Assembly: GCA_965220075.1 (NCBI GenBank)
Contig: OZ244806.1
Coordinates: 1,736,001-1,800,000 of the forward strand
Length of the DNA stretch: 64,000 bases
Direction of reading: 5' to 3'
From: G965220075 sp965220075
Lineage (GTDB): Bacteria > Chloroflexota > UBA11872
The notes under the pieces are model-generated. The model had not been told where the DNA came from, ran no database searches, and saw only the letters and a program-made list of their open reading frames with translations. The position numbers and the translations under genes were made by a program. This document shows positions 24,092 to 33,146 of the stretch, piece by piece; positions within the stretch are counted from its first letter, which is position 1, and each line of letters starts with the position of its first letter.

Positions 24092-25705
24092 CTACACCTT
24101 TTCGTCTTCACCGACCGGCTGGGCGCCATATTCGCGCATCGCCACACGGACCACCGGGTCATCCTCGCGTGTTTTGCCGGATGCGGCGCGGCGCGGTTGC
24201 GTGCCGCGCTTCCCAAGAACATTGCGAACCTCCAGCGGGCGGCCGAACGTTTGGCTCAGCGCTTGCACCACCACGCGGCGGGCGTCGGGACGCTCCATGA
24301 AGTTGAGCTGCATTTCGCCGCGGTAGCTGAGGGTCACCACGTCGTCCGCGAACTCCGCGACCTCCGCTTGCGCGGCGTAGGGCGCGATGAAGCGCGACTC
24401 GGCACGCACTCGCTCGATCCACTGCTCGGTACGTTCACGGATCATGTCCACCGACAGGTCGCCGTCCGCTATCGCCGGCGCGGCCTGCTCGGTTTGCTCG
24501 GTCTGCTTGGGCGCTTCCTCCTTGGCGACCACAACGGGCGCCCCCGCCGCCTTTTCGGTGTCCGGCTGCCTGGTGGGCGCGGGCGGCTGTGCGGCCTGCG
24601 CGGACGCGGGAGCCTCGCTCGGCCGGTGCACGGCCAGCACGGCGCGCGCGAATGCCAGCTCCAGCTCCAGTATCGGATCGCCGCCGCCGCGCGAAGGAGG
24701 TTCGGGCGCCGCGAAAATTTCCAGCGCGCGCACGATCTGCCCCAGCTCGAACTGCGCGGTCAGCCTGACCAGCTCGTCCGCCTCGGCCGCGCCCAGCTGC
24801 TCCAGCTCGTGCGGCGCCGGATTCGTCTTAGCCAGCAGGAGATCGCGCAAGAGCTCGACTGCCTGATGCCGGAGGGTATTGGGGCTGTTGCCGGCCTGGA
24901 TGGCCGCATCTATCTGCCGCAGCCCGGCCGCCGCGTCGCCTGCGCCGAGGTGCTGGATCAACCCCAGCACCGCGTCGCGCTCGCTGAGCCCCAGCATGCT
25001 GTTGACGGCCTCCACGCTGACCTCTCCCTCGCTGAAGGCCAGCGCCTGATCGAGCAGGCTGATCGCATCGCGCAGACTGCCGCCCGCGTGGCGCGCCAGT
25101 ATGTTCAGCGCGCGGTCATCGATGGTGGCTTTCTCCGACTCCACGATCTCACGCATGCGTGCGACCAACGCGAGCGGGCCGATGCGTCGAAACGAGAGGT
25201 GCTGGCAGCGCGATCGGATGGTGGCGGGCACTCGGTGCGGCTCGGTGGTGGCCAGCACGAACAGAGTGCGCGCCGGCGGCTCCTCCAGCGTCTTCAGAAG
25301 CGCGTCCTTGGCCGCCGAGGAGAGCTGATGGACCTCGTCGATGATGTACACCTTGTGGCGTCCGCTGGTGGGCGTGAACTGGGCTTGGTCGCGCAGCTCG
25401 CGCACGTCGTCGATCCCCGTGTGTGAGGCGGCGTCGACCTCCACCAGGTCCAGGAAGGTGCCCACCACGATCTGCGTGCAGTGGCGGCAAGCTCCGCACG
25501 GCTCGGCTTGAACTCCCTCCAGGCAGTTGACGGCCTTGGCCAGCAATCGCGCGGCCGTGGTCTTGCCCGTTCCGCGCTCGCCCGAGAACAGATAGGCGTG
25601 GCTCAGGCGGTTGTGGCTCAGGGCGTTCTGGAGCGTGCGGACCACGTGCTCTTGCCCCACTAGCTCCGCGAAGCGCTGCGGACGGTAGCGGTTGTAGAGC
25701 GCCAA
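24092..25705 (-). CDS. dnaX: DNA polymerase III subunit gamma/tau
   Basis: Clamp-loader ATPase of 537 residues. The N-terminal AAA+ module has Walker A GERGTGKT, a zinc module (CLEG...CGACRHC), and Walker B VYIIDEVHQLS with LLKTLEEPPA. Domain III runs to about residue 360, followed by an Ala/Pro/Glu-rich linker and a short C-terminal tau-like part. No obvious programmed frameshift signal was seen in the linker. The start is TTG 25705, giving the canonical ALYNRYRPQRFAELVGQ. It is first of dnaX-ebfC-recR and lies downstream of the SRP RNA. Confidence 0.95.
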   Translation of the reverse strand: MALYNRYRPQRFAELVGQEHVVRTLQNALSHNRLSHAYLFSGERGTGKTTAARLLAKAVNCLEGVQAEPCGACRHCTQIVVGTFLDLVEVDAASHTGIDDVRELRDQAQFTPTSGRHKVYIIDEVHQLSSAAKDALLKTLEEPPARTLFVLATTEPHRVPATIRSRCQHLSFRRIGPLALVARMREIVESEKATIDDRALNILARHAGGSLRDAISLLDQALAFSEGEVSVEAVNSMLGLSERDAVLGLIQHLGAGDAAAGLRQIDAAIQAGNSPNTLRHQAVELLRDLLLAKTNPAPHELEQLGAAEADELVRLTAQFELGQIVRALEIFAAPEPPSRGGGDPILELELAFARAVLAVHRPSEAPASAQAAQPPAPTRQPDTEKAAGAPVVVAKEEAPKQTEQTEQAAPAIADGDLSVDMIRERTEQWIERVRAESRFIAPYAAQAEVAEFADDVVTLSYRGEMQLNFMERPDARRVVVQALSQTFGRPLEVRNVLGKRGTQPRRAASGKTREDDPVVRVAMREYGAQPVGEDEKV

Positions 25706-25814
25706 GAACGCGGGCGCGTCCCGATTCGTCAGCGATCACCTCATCCCGGACTGCACGCCGGTATTAAGAGGCCGCGCACCTGCCGTCGATCTCTCATACG
25801 ACGCCTTATCGACC

Positions 25815-25919
25815 GCCTGCGACTCGGGTCAGGGGAACTCGCGGCGCCCGAAGGGGGCTCCTTACCGCTGCTTCCTCTCGGACCTGACGGGGTTCGAAGT
25901 CCTTCGTCGCACGAGGCCC
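25815..25919 (-). ncRNA. ffs: Signal recognition particle RNA (small 4.5S type)
   Basis: On the minus strand the core GTCAGGTCCGAGAGGAAGCA, followed by GCGGTAAGG, is the diagnostic SRP domain IV, with a GAGA (GNRA) apical tetraloop in place of the common GGAA. The outer helix pairs GCCTCGTGCGAC near the 5' end with GTCGCAGGC at the 3' end. Total length about 105 nt, as in the short bacterial form without an Alu domain. Its place before dnaX is common. Ends are set by pairing and could shift a few bases. Confidence 0.88.
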
Positions 25920-26141
25920 AACCGTCATCGTCGCCGCCGGCCAACAGTCACGCCGTTGACAGCCCTCGGGCAGGCATTCGGCCCGCTATAGCGGATTGCG
26001 GTTGCAGGGCACCGCTAGCTCCCCACCTAGCGCGGCCTCTTGGCGATGGTAGGCACTCGCCCGCCGGTGGGTCAATAAGCCACTCGGCGTGAGGAATCGC
26101 GCCGCCTACAATCACCGCACGGTCTGCCGAGGGAGTCCCGC
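25920..26141. other. Intergenic region between SRP RNA and threonine aldolase
   Basis: Divergent promoter region for the SRP RNA (minus strand) and the aldolase (plus strand). No convincing open frame or hairpin was seen. Confidence 0.4.
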
Positions 26142-27209
26142 ATGCCGAACTACCGCATCGAGCTGCGCAGCGATACGCGCACGGTCCCAACCCCCGAGAT
26201 GCGCGAGGCGATGGCCCGCTGCGCCGTCGGCGACGAGATCAGCCACGACGATCCCACCGTCAACGAGCTTGAGGACTTGGCGGCCGAGCTTTTCGGAAAA
26301 GAAGCCGCGCTGCTCGTAACCAGCGGCACGATGGGGAATATCGTCAGCCTGCTCACGCTCTCTGAGCGAGGCCAGGCCGTCATCTGCGATCCGGCCTCGC
26401 ACGTAGCGATCGGTGAGGCCGGCGGATTCGCCAGCATCGCGGGTTGCGCGCTCATCCCCGTCGTGACCGACGGCGTGCTCAGCGCCGACCTGGTGCGTGC
26501 GGTGGTGGAGCCCGTGACTACCCACTCCATGGCGCCGCCGGTCGTTTGGACCGAGAACACTCACAACCGGCGCGGCGGGGTGGCCTGGGGGCCGGACGTG
26601 ATGACGGAGCTTGCGGCGCTGGCAAGCGAGTTCGATTTGAGCATCCACATCGACGGCGCGCGCATCTTCAATGCCGCCGCCGCGATCGACGCGGGCGTGG
26701 ACGAGATTGCTCACGGCGCCGACACGGTGCAGTTCTGCCTGTCGAAAGGGCTGGGCGCTCCGTTCGGCTCGATGATTGTCGGCTCCCACGACCTCATCAC
26801 GCGCGCGCGGCGCGTGCGGCAGATGGTCGGCGGCGGTATGCGCCAGGCCGGCGTCGTGGCGGCCGCCGGCATAGTGGCGCTGCGCTACGGCCCGCGCCTG
26901 CTGGCCGGCGATCATAGGCGCGCCCAGCGGATCGGGGAGGTGCTGGAGGACGTGGAGGGGATCAGCCTCGAATACCCGGTGCGCACCAACATGGTGTTCT
27001 TGGAGCTGGACCCCGCGGTGCTCGACGCCCACCGTTTTGTCGCCGCGGCCGCGCGGCAGGGAGTCGGCATCGGCGACGCGCGACCGGGCGGCATCGTGCG
27101 CCTGGTCACGCATCATCAGATCGACGACGCCGACATCGAGGAAGCCGTCGACGTCCTGCTGGCGGCGGCCGAAGCGGCGCGGGTGAGCTCGAATGGCGAG
27201 GCCCCCTGA
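26142..27209 (+). CDS. ltaE: Low-specificity L-threonine aldolase
   Basis: PLP enzyme that splits threonine or allo-threonine into glycine and acetaldehyde. ELRSDTRTVPTPEMREAM at the start, GDEISHDDPTVNELE, TENTHNRRGG and HIDGARIFNAA (Asp that pairs with PLP nitrogen) are typical; the PLP lysine is in FCLSKGLGAPFGS. Length of 355 residues fits. It has GAGGGAG-like purine-rich sequence upstream of ATG 26142. The next gene is an unrelated hydrolase-fold protein 69 nt on. Confidence 0.92.
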   Translation: MPNYRIELRSDTRTVPTPEMREAMARCAVGDEISHDDPTVNELEDLAAELFGKEAALLVTSGTMGNIVSLLTLSERGQAVICDPASHVAIGEAGGFASIAGCALIPVVTDGVLSADLVRAVVEPVTTHSMAPPVVWTENTHNRRGGVAWGPDVMTELAALASEFDLSIHIDGARIFNAAAAIDAGVDEIAHGADTVQFCLSKGLGAPFGSMIVGSHDLITRARRVRQMVGGGMRQAGVVAAAGIVALRYGPRLLAGDHRRAQRIGEVLEDVEGISLEYPVRTNMVFLELDPAVLDAHRFVAAAARQGVGIGDARPGGIVRLVTHHQIDDADIEEAVDVLLAAAEAARVSSNGEAP

Positions 27210-27278
27210 GGTCTGGCGGCGTCAAGCCTTGTCGCACCAGCCGCCCGCCCAAGACGCTCCCGAGCTAGGCGGCGCGGC

Positions 27279-28109
27279 ATGACACTCGATCTATTCGCGC
27301 CCGCGCGTGACGAGGAAGTCGTCGCCGTGGGGCCGCTGCGCGCGCTGCGCTGGACGGCCAGGGACCTGCGGGCGCCGCAACGCTTCTTGCTAGTCCACGA
27401 TTTCTGGACGGGTGCGCATATCTGGCGGCTCATGGGCCCCTACCTGGCCCGGCACGGATACACCACGGACGCGGTGTGGTTGCGTCACCATCATCCGGGC
27501 GCGCATCACGACCTGCTGGGCGATGCGGGAATCGGCGCCTACGCTGACGACGTGGCCGCCGCCGTGGAGGATGTCGGACAGCCCATCGTCGTCGGTCATG
27601 GCGTCGGCGGACTTGTGGTGCAACGCGCCGCCGCGCGCCGTAATCCGATCGGCCTGGGTCTGATGGCCAGCCTGGCGCCGGATCTGGTGTCCATGCTCTT
27701 GGGCGGGTCCCTGCCCAGGCGGCTCTGGAGGGCCGGCGCATTGCGTCCGTTCGGACCCCCGCTCATTCCTCCGCTCGAGGGTGACCCGGCCGGTGCGCAG
27801 TTTGCGTACCTGGACCCGGAATTAGCGCGCGAGCTTGGCGCGCGCGGCGTACCCGCGCCGCGCCGCGCCGCGCGCCAGTTTGCCTTCGGCGGCGCCCGCG
27901 TATCGCGCGGCGATATTCGCTGCCCGGTGCTCGTGCTCGGCGGGTCGGAGGATCGCGCAGTCACGCCATTGGTAGCTCACCGGCTGGCCGCGCGCTACCG
28001 CGTGGTGGCGCATCTCTATCCGGGCCGCGGTCACATGCTGCAACTGGAGTCGGGATGGGAGTCGATCGCGGACGCCCTCATGCTCTGGGCCGACCGCTTC
28101 GTGGAGTGA
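27279..28109 (+). CDS. Alpha/beta hydrolase-fold protein with a degenerate nucleophile elbow
   Basis: 276-residue protein of the alpha/beta hydrolase fold. HDFWTGAHIWRLMGPYLARHGY is reminiscent of the oxyanion strand, VLVLGGSEDRAVTPLVAHRLA supplies an acid residue region, and YPGRGHMLQLESGW the distal His. The elbow, which in active enzymes reads GxSxG, is VGHGVGGLV, so Gly replaces the nucleophilic Ser. Catalysis by the usual route is therefore doubtful. It lies between threonine aldolase and a convergent aminotransferase. Role unknown. Confidence 0.72.
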   Translation: MTLDLFAPARDEEVVAVGPLRALRWTARDLRAPQRFLLVHDFWTGAHIWRLMGPYLARHGYTTDAVWLRHHHPGAHHDLLGDAGIGAYADDVAAAVEDVGQPIVVGHGVGGLVVQRAAARRNPIGLGLMASLAPDLVSMLLGGSLPRRLWRAGALRPFGPPLIPPLEGDPAGAQFAYLDPELARELGARGVPAPRRAARQFAFGGARVSRGDIRCPVLVLGGSEDRAVTPLVAHRLAARYRVVAHLYPGRGHMLQLESGWESIADALMLWADRFVE

Positions 28110-28118
28110 GGTTGCCGC

Positions 28119-28139
28119 AGCCGCCGCCCCGCCGCGGCT
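28119..28139. terminator. Hairpin between convergent genes
   Basis: AGCCGC (28119-28124) pairs with GCGGCT (28134-28139) in the 28-bp gap and reaches the stop of the aminotransferase gene. Could serve either strand. Confidence 0.4.
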
Positions 28140-29430
28140 AGCCCGCGGTTGACGCCAGCACCGACGCGCCGGCGCGCACCTTCTCGGCCGCTTCCACGAT
28201 CTGGTCCATTCCCTCGTGCGAGTCGAGCAGGATGTTCTGCCCGAGCCAGAGGGTCTCGCCGGAGCACAATTGCTCCGCGTTGGGGCACGCCACGCGGGTG
28301 TAATCGAGGTCGGGGATGCCGCCGTTGCGCGGCCACGCGCGCGCAAGCTCGCCGTCGTGGTTTAGAAACAGACCGGTGCGGTGCAGCGGCGTACGGTAGC
28401 CGGCCGCGAGCGGGACTCCCTCCGCCTCCATCGCTTCGATGAACCGATCGCGCGGCAGCCCGCCAAAGGATTCCGACCCATAGCGAATGATGTAGAGATG
28501 GTGGGCGTTGCGCGTGGCGAAGCCGTCTTCGCGCCGCGGCGTCAGCCCCTCGATGTCCTCCAGCAGCCCCGTGAGGTAGTCCGCGTTGGCGGCCCGGCAT
28601 TCGGTCTGCCGTTCCAGCCGTTCCAGTTGCCGCCGCAGCAACGCGGCCTGAAAGACAGTGAGCCGCCGGCTCGATCCGGCGAACGGGAAGTCCCAGCCGG
28701 GGCCGGCGCGGCTGCTTCCGAGACCAAGCTCACCGCCCCGCAGGAGCATGCCGCCCGCCAACAGGTCGTGGTAGTCGATCGCCGCGCGATACAGGTCGAC
28801 GTCGTTGGTCAAGATCGCGCCGCCCTCGCCCGCGCTGAGATTCTTGGTGGCCTGGAAACTGAAGCATCCGATATCGCCTACGACCCCCAGGCCCCGGTCC
28901 TTCCAGCGCCCGCCGTGCGCGTGCGCGGCGTCCTCGATCACGCGCAGCGAGTGACGCCGCGCAATCTCCAGGATTGGCGCCATGTCGCAGGAGAGTCCTC
29001 CGAAGTGAACGGCCATCAGGGCCGAGGTGCGGGGCGTGACGGCGGCCTCGATCAGATCCGGATCGATGTTGTAAGTCTCCGGATCGACATCCACGAACAC
29101 GGGCACCAGGCCGGCATTCAGAATCGCGGCAGCGCTGGCCATGTAGGTATACGGCGCCAGCACTACCTCCGAGCCGCGCGGAAGCCGCAGCGCCTGCAGG
29201 GCGATCTCCAGGGCGCTGGTTCCGCTGTTGAGCGTCACGCAATGCGCCGCGCCCTGATAGGCCGCGAACTCCTTCTCGAACGCGACCACCAGCTCATGGC
29301 CCAGCCGCCCCCAGCGTCCCGAGCGCACCACCTCGGCCACCGTTTCGACGTCCGACGCGTCGAACTGGGGCCACTCCGGGTAGGGCTCGCCGCGAACCCG
29401 GGGACCGCCAAACAGTGCGAGCTCGCTCAT
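28138..29430 (-). CDS. DegT/DnrJ/EryC1/StrS-type PLP aminotransferase
   Basis: 430-residue aminotransferase of the sugar-aminotransferase group, which moves an amino group to keto-sugars or related carbonyl compounds. TLNSGTSALEIALQAL binds the PLP phosphate, VIEDAAHAHGGRW contains the PLP-contacting Asp, and SFQATKNLSAGEGGAILTND carries the PLP lysine. The start is ATG 29430 (MSELALFGG). No nucleotide-sugar genes are adjacent, so the true substrate, sugar or other, is open. Confidence 0.88.
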   Translation of the reverse strand: MSELALFGGPRVRGEPYPEWPQFDASDVETVAEVVRSGRWGRLGHELVVAFEKEFAAYQGAAHCVTLNSGTSALEIALQALRLPRGSEVVLAPYTYMASAAAILNAGLVPVFVDVDPETYNIDPDLIEAAVTPRTSALMAVHFGGLSCDMAPILEIARRHSLRVIEDAAHAHGGRWKDRGLGVVGDIGCFSFQATKNLSAGEGGAILTNDVDLYRAAIDYHDLLAGGMLLRGGELGLGSSRAGPGWDFPFAGSSRRLTVFQAALLRRQLERLERQTECRAANADYLTGLLEDIEGLTPRREDGFATRNAHHLYIIRYGSESFGGLPRDRFIEAMEAEGVPLAAGYRTPLHRTGLFLNHDGELARAWPRNGGIPDLDYTRVACPNAEQLCSGETLWLGQNILLDSHEGMDQIVEAAEKVRAGASVLASTAG

Positions 29431-29652
29431 CGGAATCCGCCCCTCAATCGCTTACTCGTGGGATTGGCTGCAAGCGTATCCCCGCCGAGCCGGTCTGTCC
29501 GCTCCGCGCGGCGCGGTCGAGCTCGCGCATGCAACGGCGCCGTGCGGTTCCCGGTGGCATGTTGCCTGGCTAGCGTGGCGCGAGGCCGCGGGCGGGCTTG
29601 CTAGGGTATCGCCACATCGCAGGCGCTTGCGCCGCCACCCCTGGCTGCCCAC

Positions 29653-30579
29653 ATGCCGCACCATCACTTCGAACCCGACACGTACTACATCAACATGGGC
29701 TCGCACCCTCCGGTGCTCGCCGTGGACCCCGGGGACACCATCACCACCCGCACCATCGACGCGCGCGGCGGCGACTATCTCGGCAAGACCGTCTCGCCGC
29801 CGAGCAACCCGCAGACCGGACCTTTTTTCGTCAACGGCGCCGAGCCCGGCGACTCACTCGTGTTTCGACTCGAATCGCTGCGTCCCAACCGCGCGGATGG
29901 ATTCACCCGCGCCGTCGTCGCGCCCACGGCGCTGGACCTTGGATTCCAGCCGTCGTTCGACGACGACTTCGAGTTCGCCTTCTGGGACATCGATGTCGAA
30001 GCGGAGACCGTGAGGCTGCGCGAGCCGCGCAACGGTCTAAGCGGCGTCACGCTGCCCTTGCGGCCCATGCTGGGCTGCTTCGGCGTGGCCCCGCCCGACG
30101 GGCAGGCCATCTCGTGCGCCACCTCCGGGGCCTACGGCGGCAACATGGACTACAACGGCTTTGGCGAAGGCATCAGGGTCGACTTTCCCGTGTTCATGCC
30201 GGGCGCGCTGTTCCATCTGGGCGACGGGCACGCGCTGCAAGGCGACGGCGAGATCGACGGCACCGGACTCGAAGTTTCGATGGACGTCACCTTCACGCTC
30301 GACCTGATCAAGGGCAAGACCATCGCCTGGCCGCGCGCCGAGAATGACTCGCACATCATGACCGTGGGCAACGTGCGGCCGCTCGATCAAGCCGTTCAGC
30401 ACGCCACCACCGAGATGATTGCCTGGCTGGTCGGCGACTACGGACTCGGACCCCGTGAGGCGCACATGCTGCTGGGCCGCTGCGTGGAGTACGACCTTGG
30501 AAACGTCTACGACCCGGCCTACACCATGGTGTGCAAGGTCAATAAAGCCATTCTTCGCGAGCTCAACGACGCGTCGTGA
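29653..30579 (+). CDS. Acetamidase/formamidase family protein
   Basis: 308-residue amidase of the FmdA/AmdA family, which hydrolyses formamide, acetamide or similar small amides to ammonia. Recognisable blocks are GDTITTRTIDARGGD, GPFFVNGAEPGD, MLGCFGVAP, SGAYGGNMD and HALQGDGEIDGTG, the last two metal- or substrate-contact regions. The start ATG 29653 is 223 bp from the divergent aminotransferase start. A methyltransferase gene follows 19 nt later, probably in the same transcript. Confidence 0.9.
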   Translation: MPHHHFEPDTYYINMGSHPPVLAVDPGDTITTRTIDARGGDYLGKTVSPPSNPQTGPFFVNGAEPGDSLVFRLESLRPNRADGFTRAVVAPTALDLGFQPSFDDDFEFAFWDIDVEAETVRLREPRNGLSGVTLPLRPMLGCFGVAPPDGQAISCATSGAYGGNMDYNGFGEGIRVDFPVFMPGALFHLGDGHALQGDGEIDGTGLEVSMDVTFTLDLIKGKTIAWPRAENDSHIMTVGNVRPLDQAVQHATTEMIAWLVGDYGLGPREAHMLLGRCVEYDLGNVYDPAYTMVCKVNKAILRELNDAS

Positions 30580-30598
30580 AAGCCCGGAGAGCCCGGGT

Positions 30599-31396
30599 GT
30601 GACGCCTCCCGACTCGGAGCCGTTCACCCCCGCGGCGGCGCAGCGGGCCTGGAACCAGGCGGCGGACGCTTGGGATGAATTCGTCGACGGCGGCGCTGAT
30701 TACTACCGCACGGTGGTTCACGGACCGGGATTGCTGGCGGCCTGCGGCGACGTGTGCGGCCGTACCGTTCTCGACCTCGGCTGCGGCGAGGGGTATTTTG
30801 CGCGGCTGCTGGCGTCGAACGGCGCGCGCGTCACCGGCATTGACATTGCCGAGCGGCAGATCGCGAGCGCCTGTCGTCACGAAGGTGATGATCCGCCGGG
30901 CGTCGACTACCGCGTCCTCGATGCCGTCGAGATCGCGGATCACTGGCCGCGCGCGTCGTTCGACGCGGTCACTGCGTGTATGTCGCTCCATGACATGCCG
31001 GATCCGGGCGGGGTGATCGGCGCCGTCCGTCGAGTTTTGCGCTGCCGGGGCCGGTTTGTGTTCTCGGTCCCCCATCCACTTACGGACACTCCGTACCGTG
31101 AGTGGAGTCGCGCCGCCGACGGCTCGAAGCGAGCCTTGATGGTCGGTCGGTACTTCGAGTCGGGGCATCGCATGGTTCAGTGGAATATGCAGCGCCTGAA
31201 GTATGGCTGGGAGGCGCCCACGTGGCGCTTCACCCTGTCGGAGTGGAGCGACCTGCTCACCGGCGCCGGGTTCCTCATCCGCCGGATGCACGAGCCGCGT
31301 CCAACGCGTGAGCAAGCGTCCTGCCAGCCGGAGTTGAATGATGCGTGCGGGCTGCCCTATTTTCTGATCATCGACGCGGTAGCGGCCGGGTCGTGA
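30599..31396 (+). CDS. Class I SAM-dependent methyltransferase
   Basis: 265-residue soluble methyltransferase. VLDLGCGEGYFARLLA is motif I of the Rossmann fold, GIDIAERQI motif post-I, FDAVTACMSLHDM motif II and VLRCRGRFVFSVPHPL motif III. A start at GTG 30599 is chosen because the longer frame runs back over the end of the acetamidase gene. The acceptor is unknown; small-molecule methylation is likely, since the cap region after motif III (WNMQRLKYGWEAPTWRFTLS) is like those of small-molecule methyltransferases. Confidence 0.85.
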   Translation: MTPPDSEPFTPAAAQRAWNQAADAWDEFVDGGADYYRTVVHGPGLLAACGDVCGRTVLDLGCGEGYFARLLASNGARVTGIDIAERQIASACRHEGDDPPGVDYRVLDAVEIADHWPRASFDAVTACMSLHDMPDPGGVIGAVRRVLRCRGRFVFSVPHPLTDTPYREWSRAADGSKRALMVGRYFESGHRMVQWNMQRLKYGWEAPTWRFTLSEWSDLLTGAGFLIRRMHEPRPTREQASCQPELNDACGLPYFLIIDAVAAGS

Positions 31397-31421
31397 CCGA
31401 GACCGCGGCCAGGCGGTCTTT

Positions 31422-31460
31422 CGCCCCGCGTACGCCGCGGGCGGCGATATAGGCGGGGCG
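31422..31460. terminator. Bidirectional hairpin between methyltransferase and comM
   Basis: CGCCCCGC (31422-31429) pairs with GCGGGGCG (31453-31460), and an inner GCCGC/GCGGC hairpin lies at 31434-31445. It fills the 69-bp gap between two convergent genes. Confidence 0.55.
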
Positions 31461-31465
31461 TTCGC

Positions 31466-32983
31466 TCAGTCTTCGAGGCTGGGCCGGTACTGCAGCGCCT
31501 CGGCCACGTGAGCGAGCGCAATCTGACCCACGCCCTCCAGGTCAGCGATAGTGCGCGCCAGCTTCAAGATGCGGTGGTGGCCGCGGCCGCTTAGCCCCAT
31601 GCGGTCGTGGGCGTTGCGCAGGAGCGCTTCGCCGTCGGCGTCCAACGGACAGATTTCCGGCACCAGACGAGCGCTGAGCTCCGCATTGACGTGCAGGCCG
31701 TGCGCTCGCAGACGTTCGTGCTGCCGTTCGCGGGCAGCCTCCACACGCGCCCGCACGATCGCCGAGGTTTCGCCGCTCGGGTCCGCGCGCATCTCCGCAT
31801 AGGCAACCCGCGGTACGTCCACGTGCAGGTCGATGCGGTCCAGCAAGGGTCCGGATATACGCCGCCGGTAGCGGCGCGCCGCATCGATCGCGCTGACCGG
31901 GCCGTCCGTTCCGGCAGGTGCGAATCCGTCAGGGGACGGATTCATAGCGGCCACCAGCATCAGACGCGCGGGCATCCTGACGCTATATCCGGCGCGGGTG
32001 ATCGCGATGTCCCCGTCTTCCAGCGGCTGCCGCAGGGCCTCCAGGGATTGGCGGCCAAACTCCGGGAACTCGTCCATGAACAGCACGCCGCGGTGCGCCA
32101 GACTGATCTCTCCCGGGCGCGGCACCGTTCCCCCGCCCACCAGGCCGACGTGGGTGATGGTGTGGTGCGGCGCGCGGAACGGCCGCTCAACCAGCAGCGG
32201 TCGGTCCGTCGGCAGCTGCCCGGCCACGCTGTAGATCTTGGTGACCTCGATGGCCTCATCCAGGTGCAGAGGGGGCAGGATCGACGGCAGGGCGCGCGCC
32301 AGCAGGGTCTTGCCGGCGCCGGGCGGGCCGATCATCAGGACGTTGTGCCCGCCCGCGGCCGCCACCTCCAGCGCGCGCTTTACGTGCTCCTGACCGCGTA
32401 CGTCGGCGAAGTCCACCGGATAGCGGGTGTCCGTCAAGCGGATTTCGGTGAGCGGTTGCGGCTCGATCTCAATCATTCCCCCGAAGTGGGCGATGAGCTG
32501 CTGCAGAGAGTCGACCGGGTACACGCGGATCCCCTGGACGATCGCGGCTTCGCGCGCGTCGGCCGCCGGTACGAAGGCGTGATCCAGTCCCGCGTCGCGC
32601 CCCACCGCCACCATGGGCAGGATTCCCACGGTGTGCCGCACCCCGCCATCGAGCGAAAGCTCACCCAGGAAGGCCGCGCGCCCGTTCGCGGGCAGATCGA
32701 TCTGCCCCGAGGCCGCCAGAATCCCCACGGCCATCGAGAGGTCGTGCACCGGGCCTTCCTTGCGCAGGTCGGCCGGGGCGAGGTTGACGGTCAGGCGCCG
32801 GTTCGGGAACACCGCCCCGCTGTTGCGAATGGCCGCTTTGGTGCGCTCACGGGCCTCTTGGACCGCGGCGTCCGGCAGACCCACGATCGTGTGCGCGGGT
32901 AGTCCCTGCGCAATGTCCACCTCAACGTCCACGACCACGCCTTCGAGGCCGGTCAGCGCGCAACTGCGTACCTTGGCGAGCAT
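31466..32983 (-). CDS. comM: ComM/YifB-type Mg-chelatase-like AAA+ helicase
   Basis: 505-residue YifB/ComM protein. Homologues are hexameric helicases that promote branch migration during natural transformation. The N-terminal Lon-like domain begins MLAKVRSCALTGLEG and has VVDVEVDIAQGLPAHTIVGL. Walker A is MIGPPGAGKTLLARALP (about residue 215), with HRGVLFMDEFPEF as Walker B and RFRISGPLLDRIDLHV-type sequence (here RRRISGPLLDRIDLHVDVP) near the end. Length is usual. It is a single gene, convergent with the methyltransferase. Confidence 0.93.
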   Translation of the reverse strand: MLAKVRSCALTGLEGVVVDVEVDIAQGLPAHTIVGLPDAAVQEARERTKAAIRNSGAVFPNRRLTVNLAPADLRKEGPVHDLSMAVGILAASGQIDLPANGRAAFLGELSLDGGVRHTVGILPMVAVGRDAGLDHAFVPAADAREAAIVQGIRVYPVDSLQQLIAHFGGMIEIEPQPLTEIRLTDTRYPVDFADVRGQEHVKRALEVAAAGGHNVLMIGPPGAGKTLLARALPSILPPLHLDEAIEVTKIYSVAGQLPTDRPLLVERPFRAPHHTITHVGLVGGGTVPRPGEISLAHRGVLFMDEFPEFGRQSLEALRQPLEDGDIAITRAGYSVRMPARLMLVAAMNPSPDGFAPAGTDGPVSAIDAARRYRRRISGPLLDRIDLHVDVPRVAYAEMRADPSGETSAIVRARVEAARERQHERLRAHGLHVNAELSARLVPEICPLDADGEALLRNAHDRMGLSGRGHHRILKLARTIADLEGVGQIALAHVAEALQYRPSLED

Positions 32984-33146
32984 GCGCGGATTCTACCGAG
33001 GCCATGGGCGTGGGAAACCATCGACCGTTGCACAGCCTCACGACAGCGCCGTCCGCCCCGCGGATCCGTGCATTCGGCGGAGGCGCCGGTGCTCACCTGG
33101 AATGCGCGATATTCTGGCCGTACGTTTGGCCTGATCGAGTAAGCCG

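Noticed and set aside
23861..25426. 521-codon plus-strand frame opposite dnaX and ebfC
   Set aside because: It is antisense to conserved dnaX motifs and its product is compositionally odd (His/Arg rich) with no domain; GC-rich codon bias produces such shadows.
31607..32902. 431-codon plus-strand frame opposite comM
   Set aside because: Antisense to a full set of ComM AAA+ motifs.
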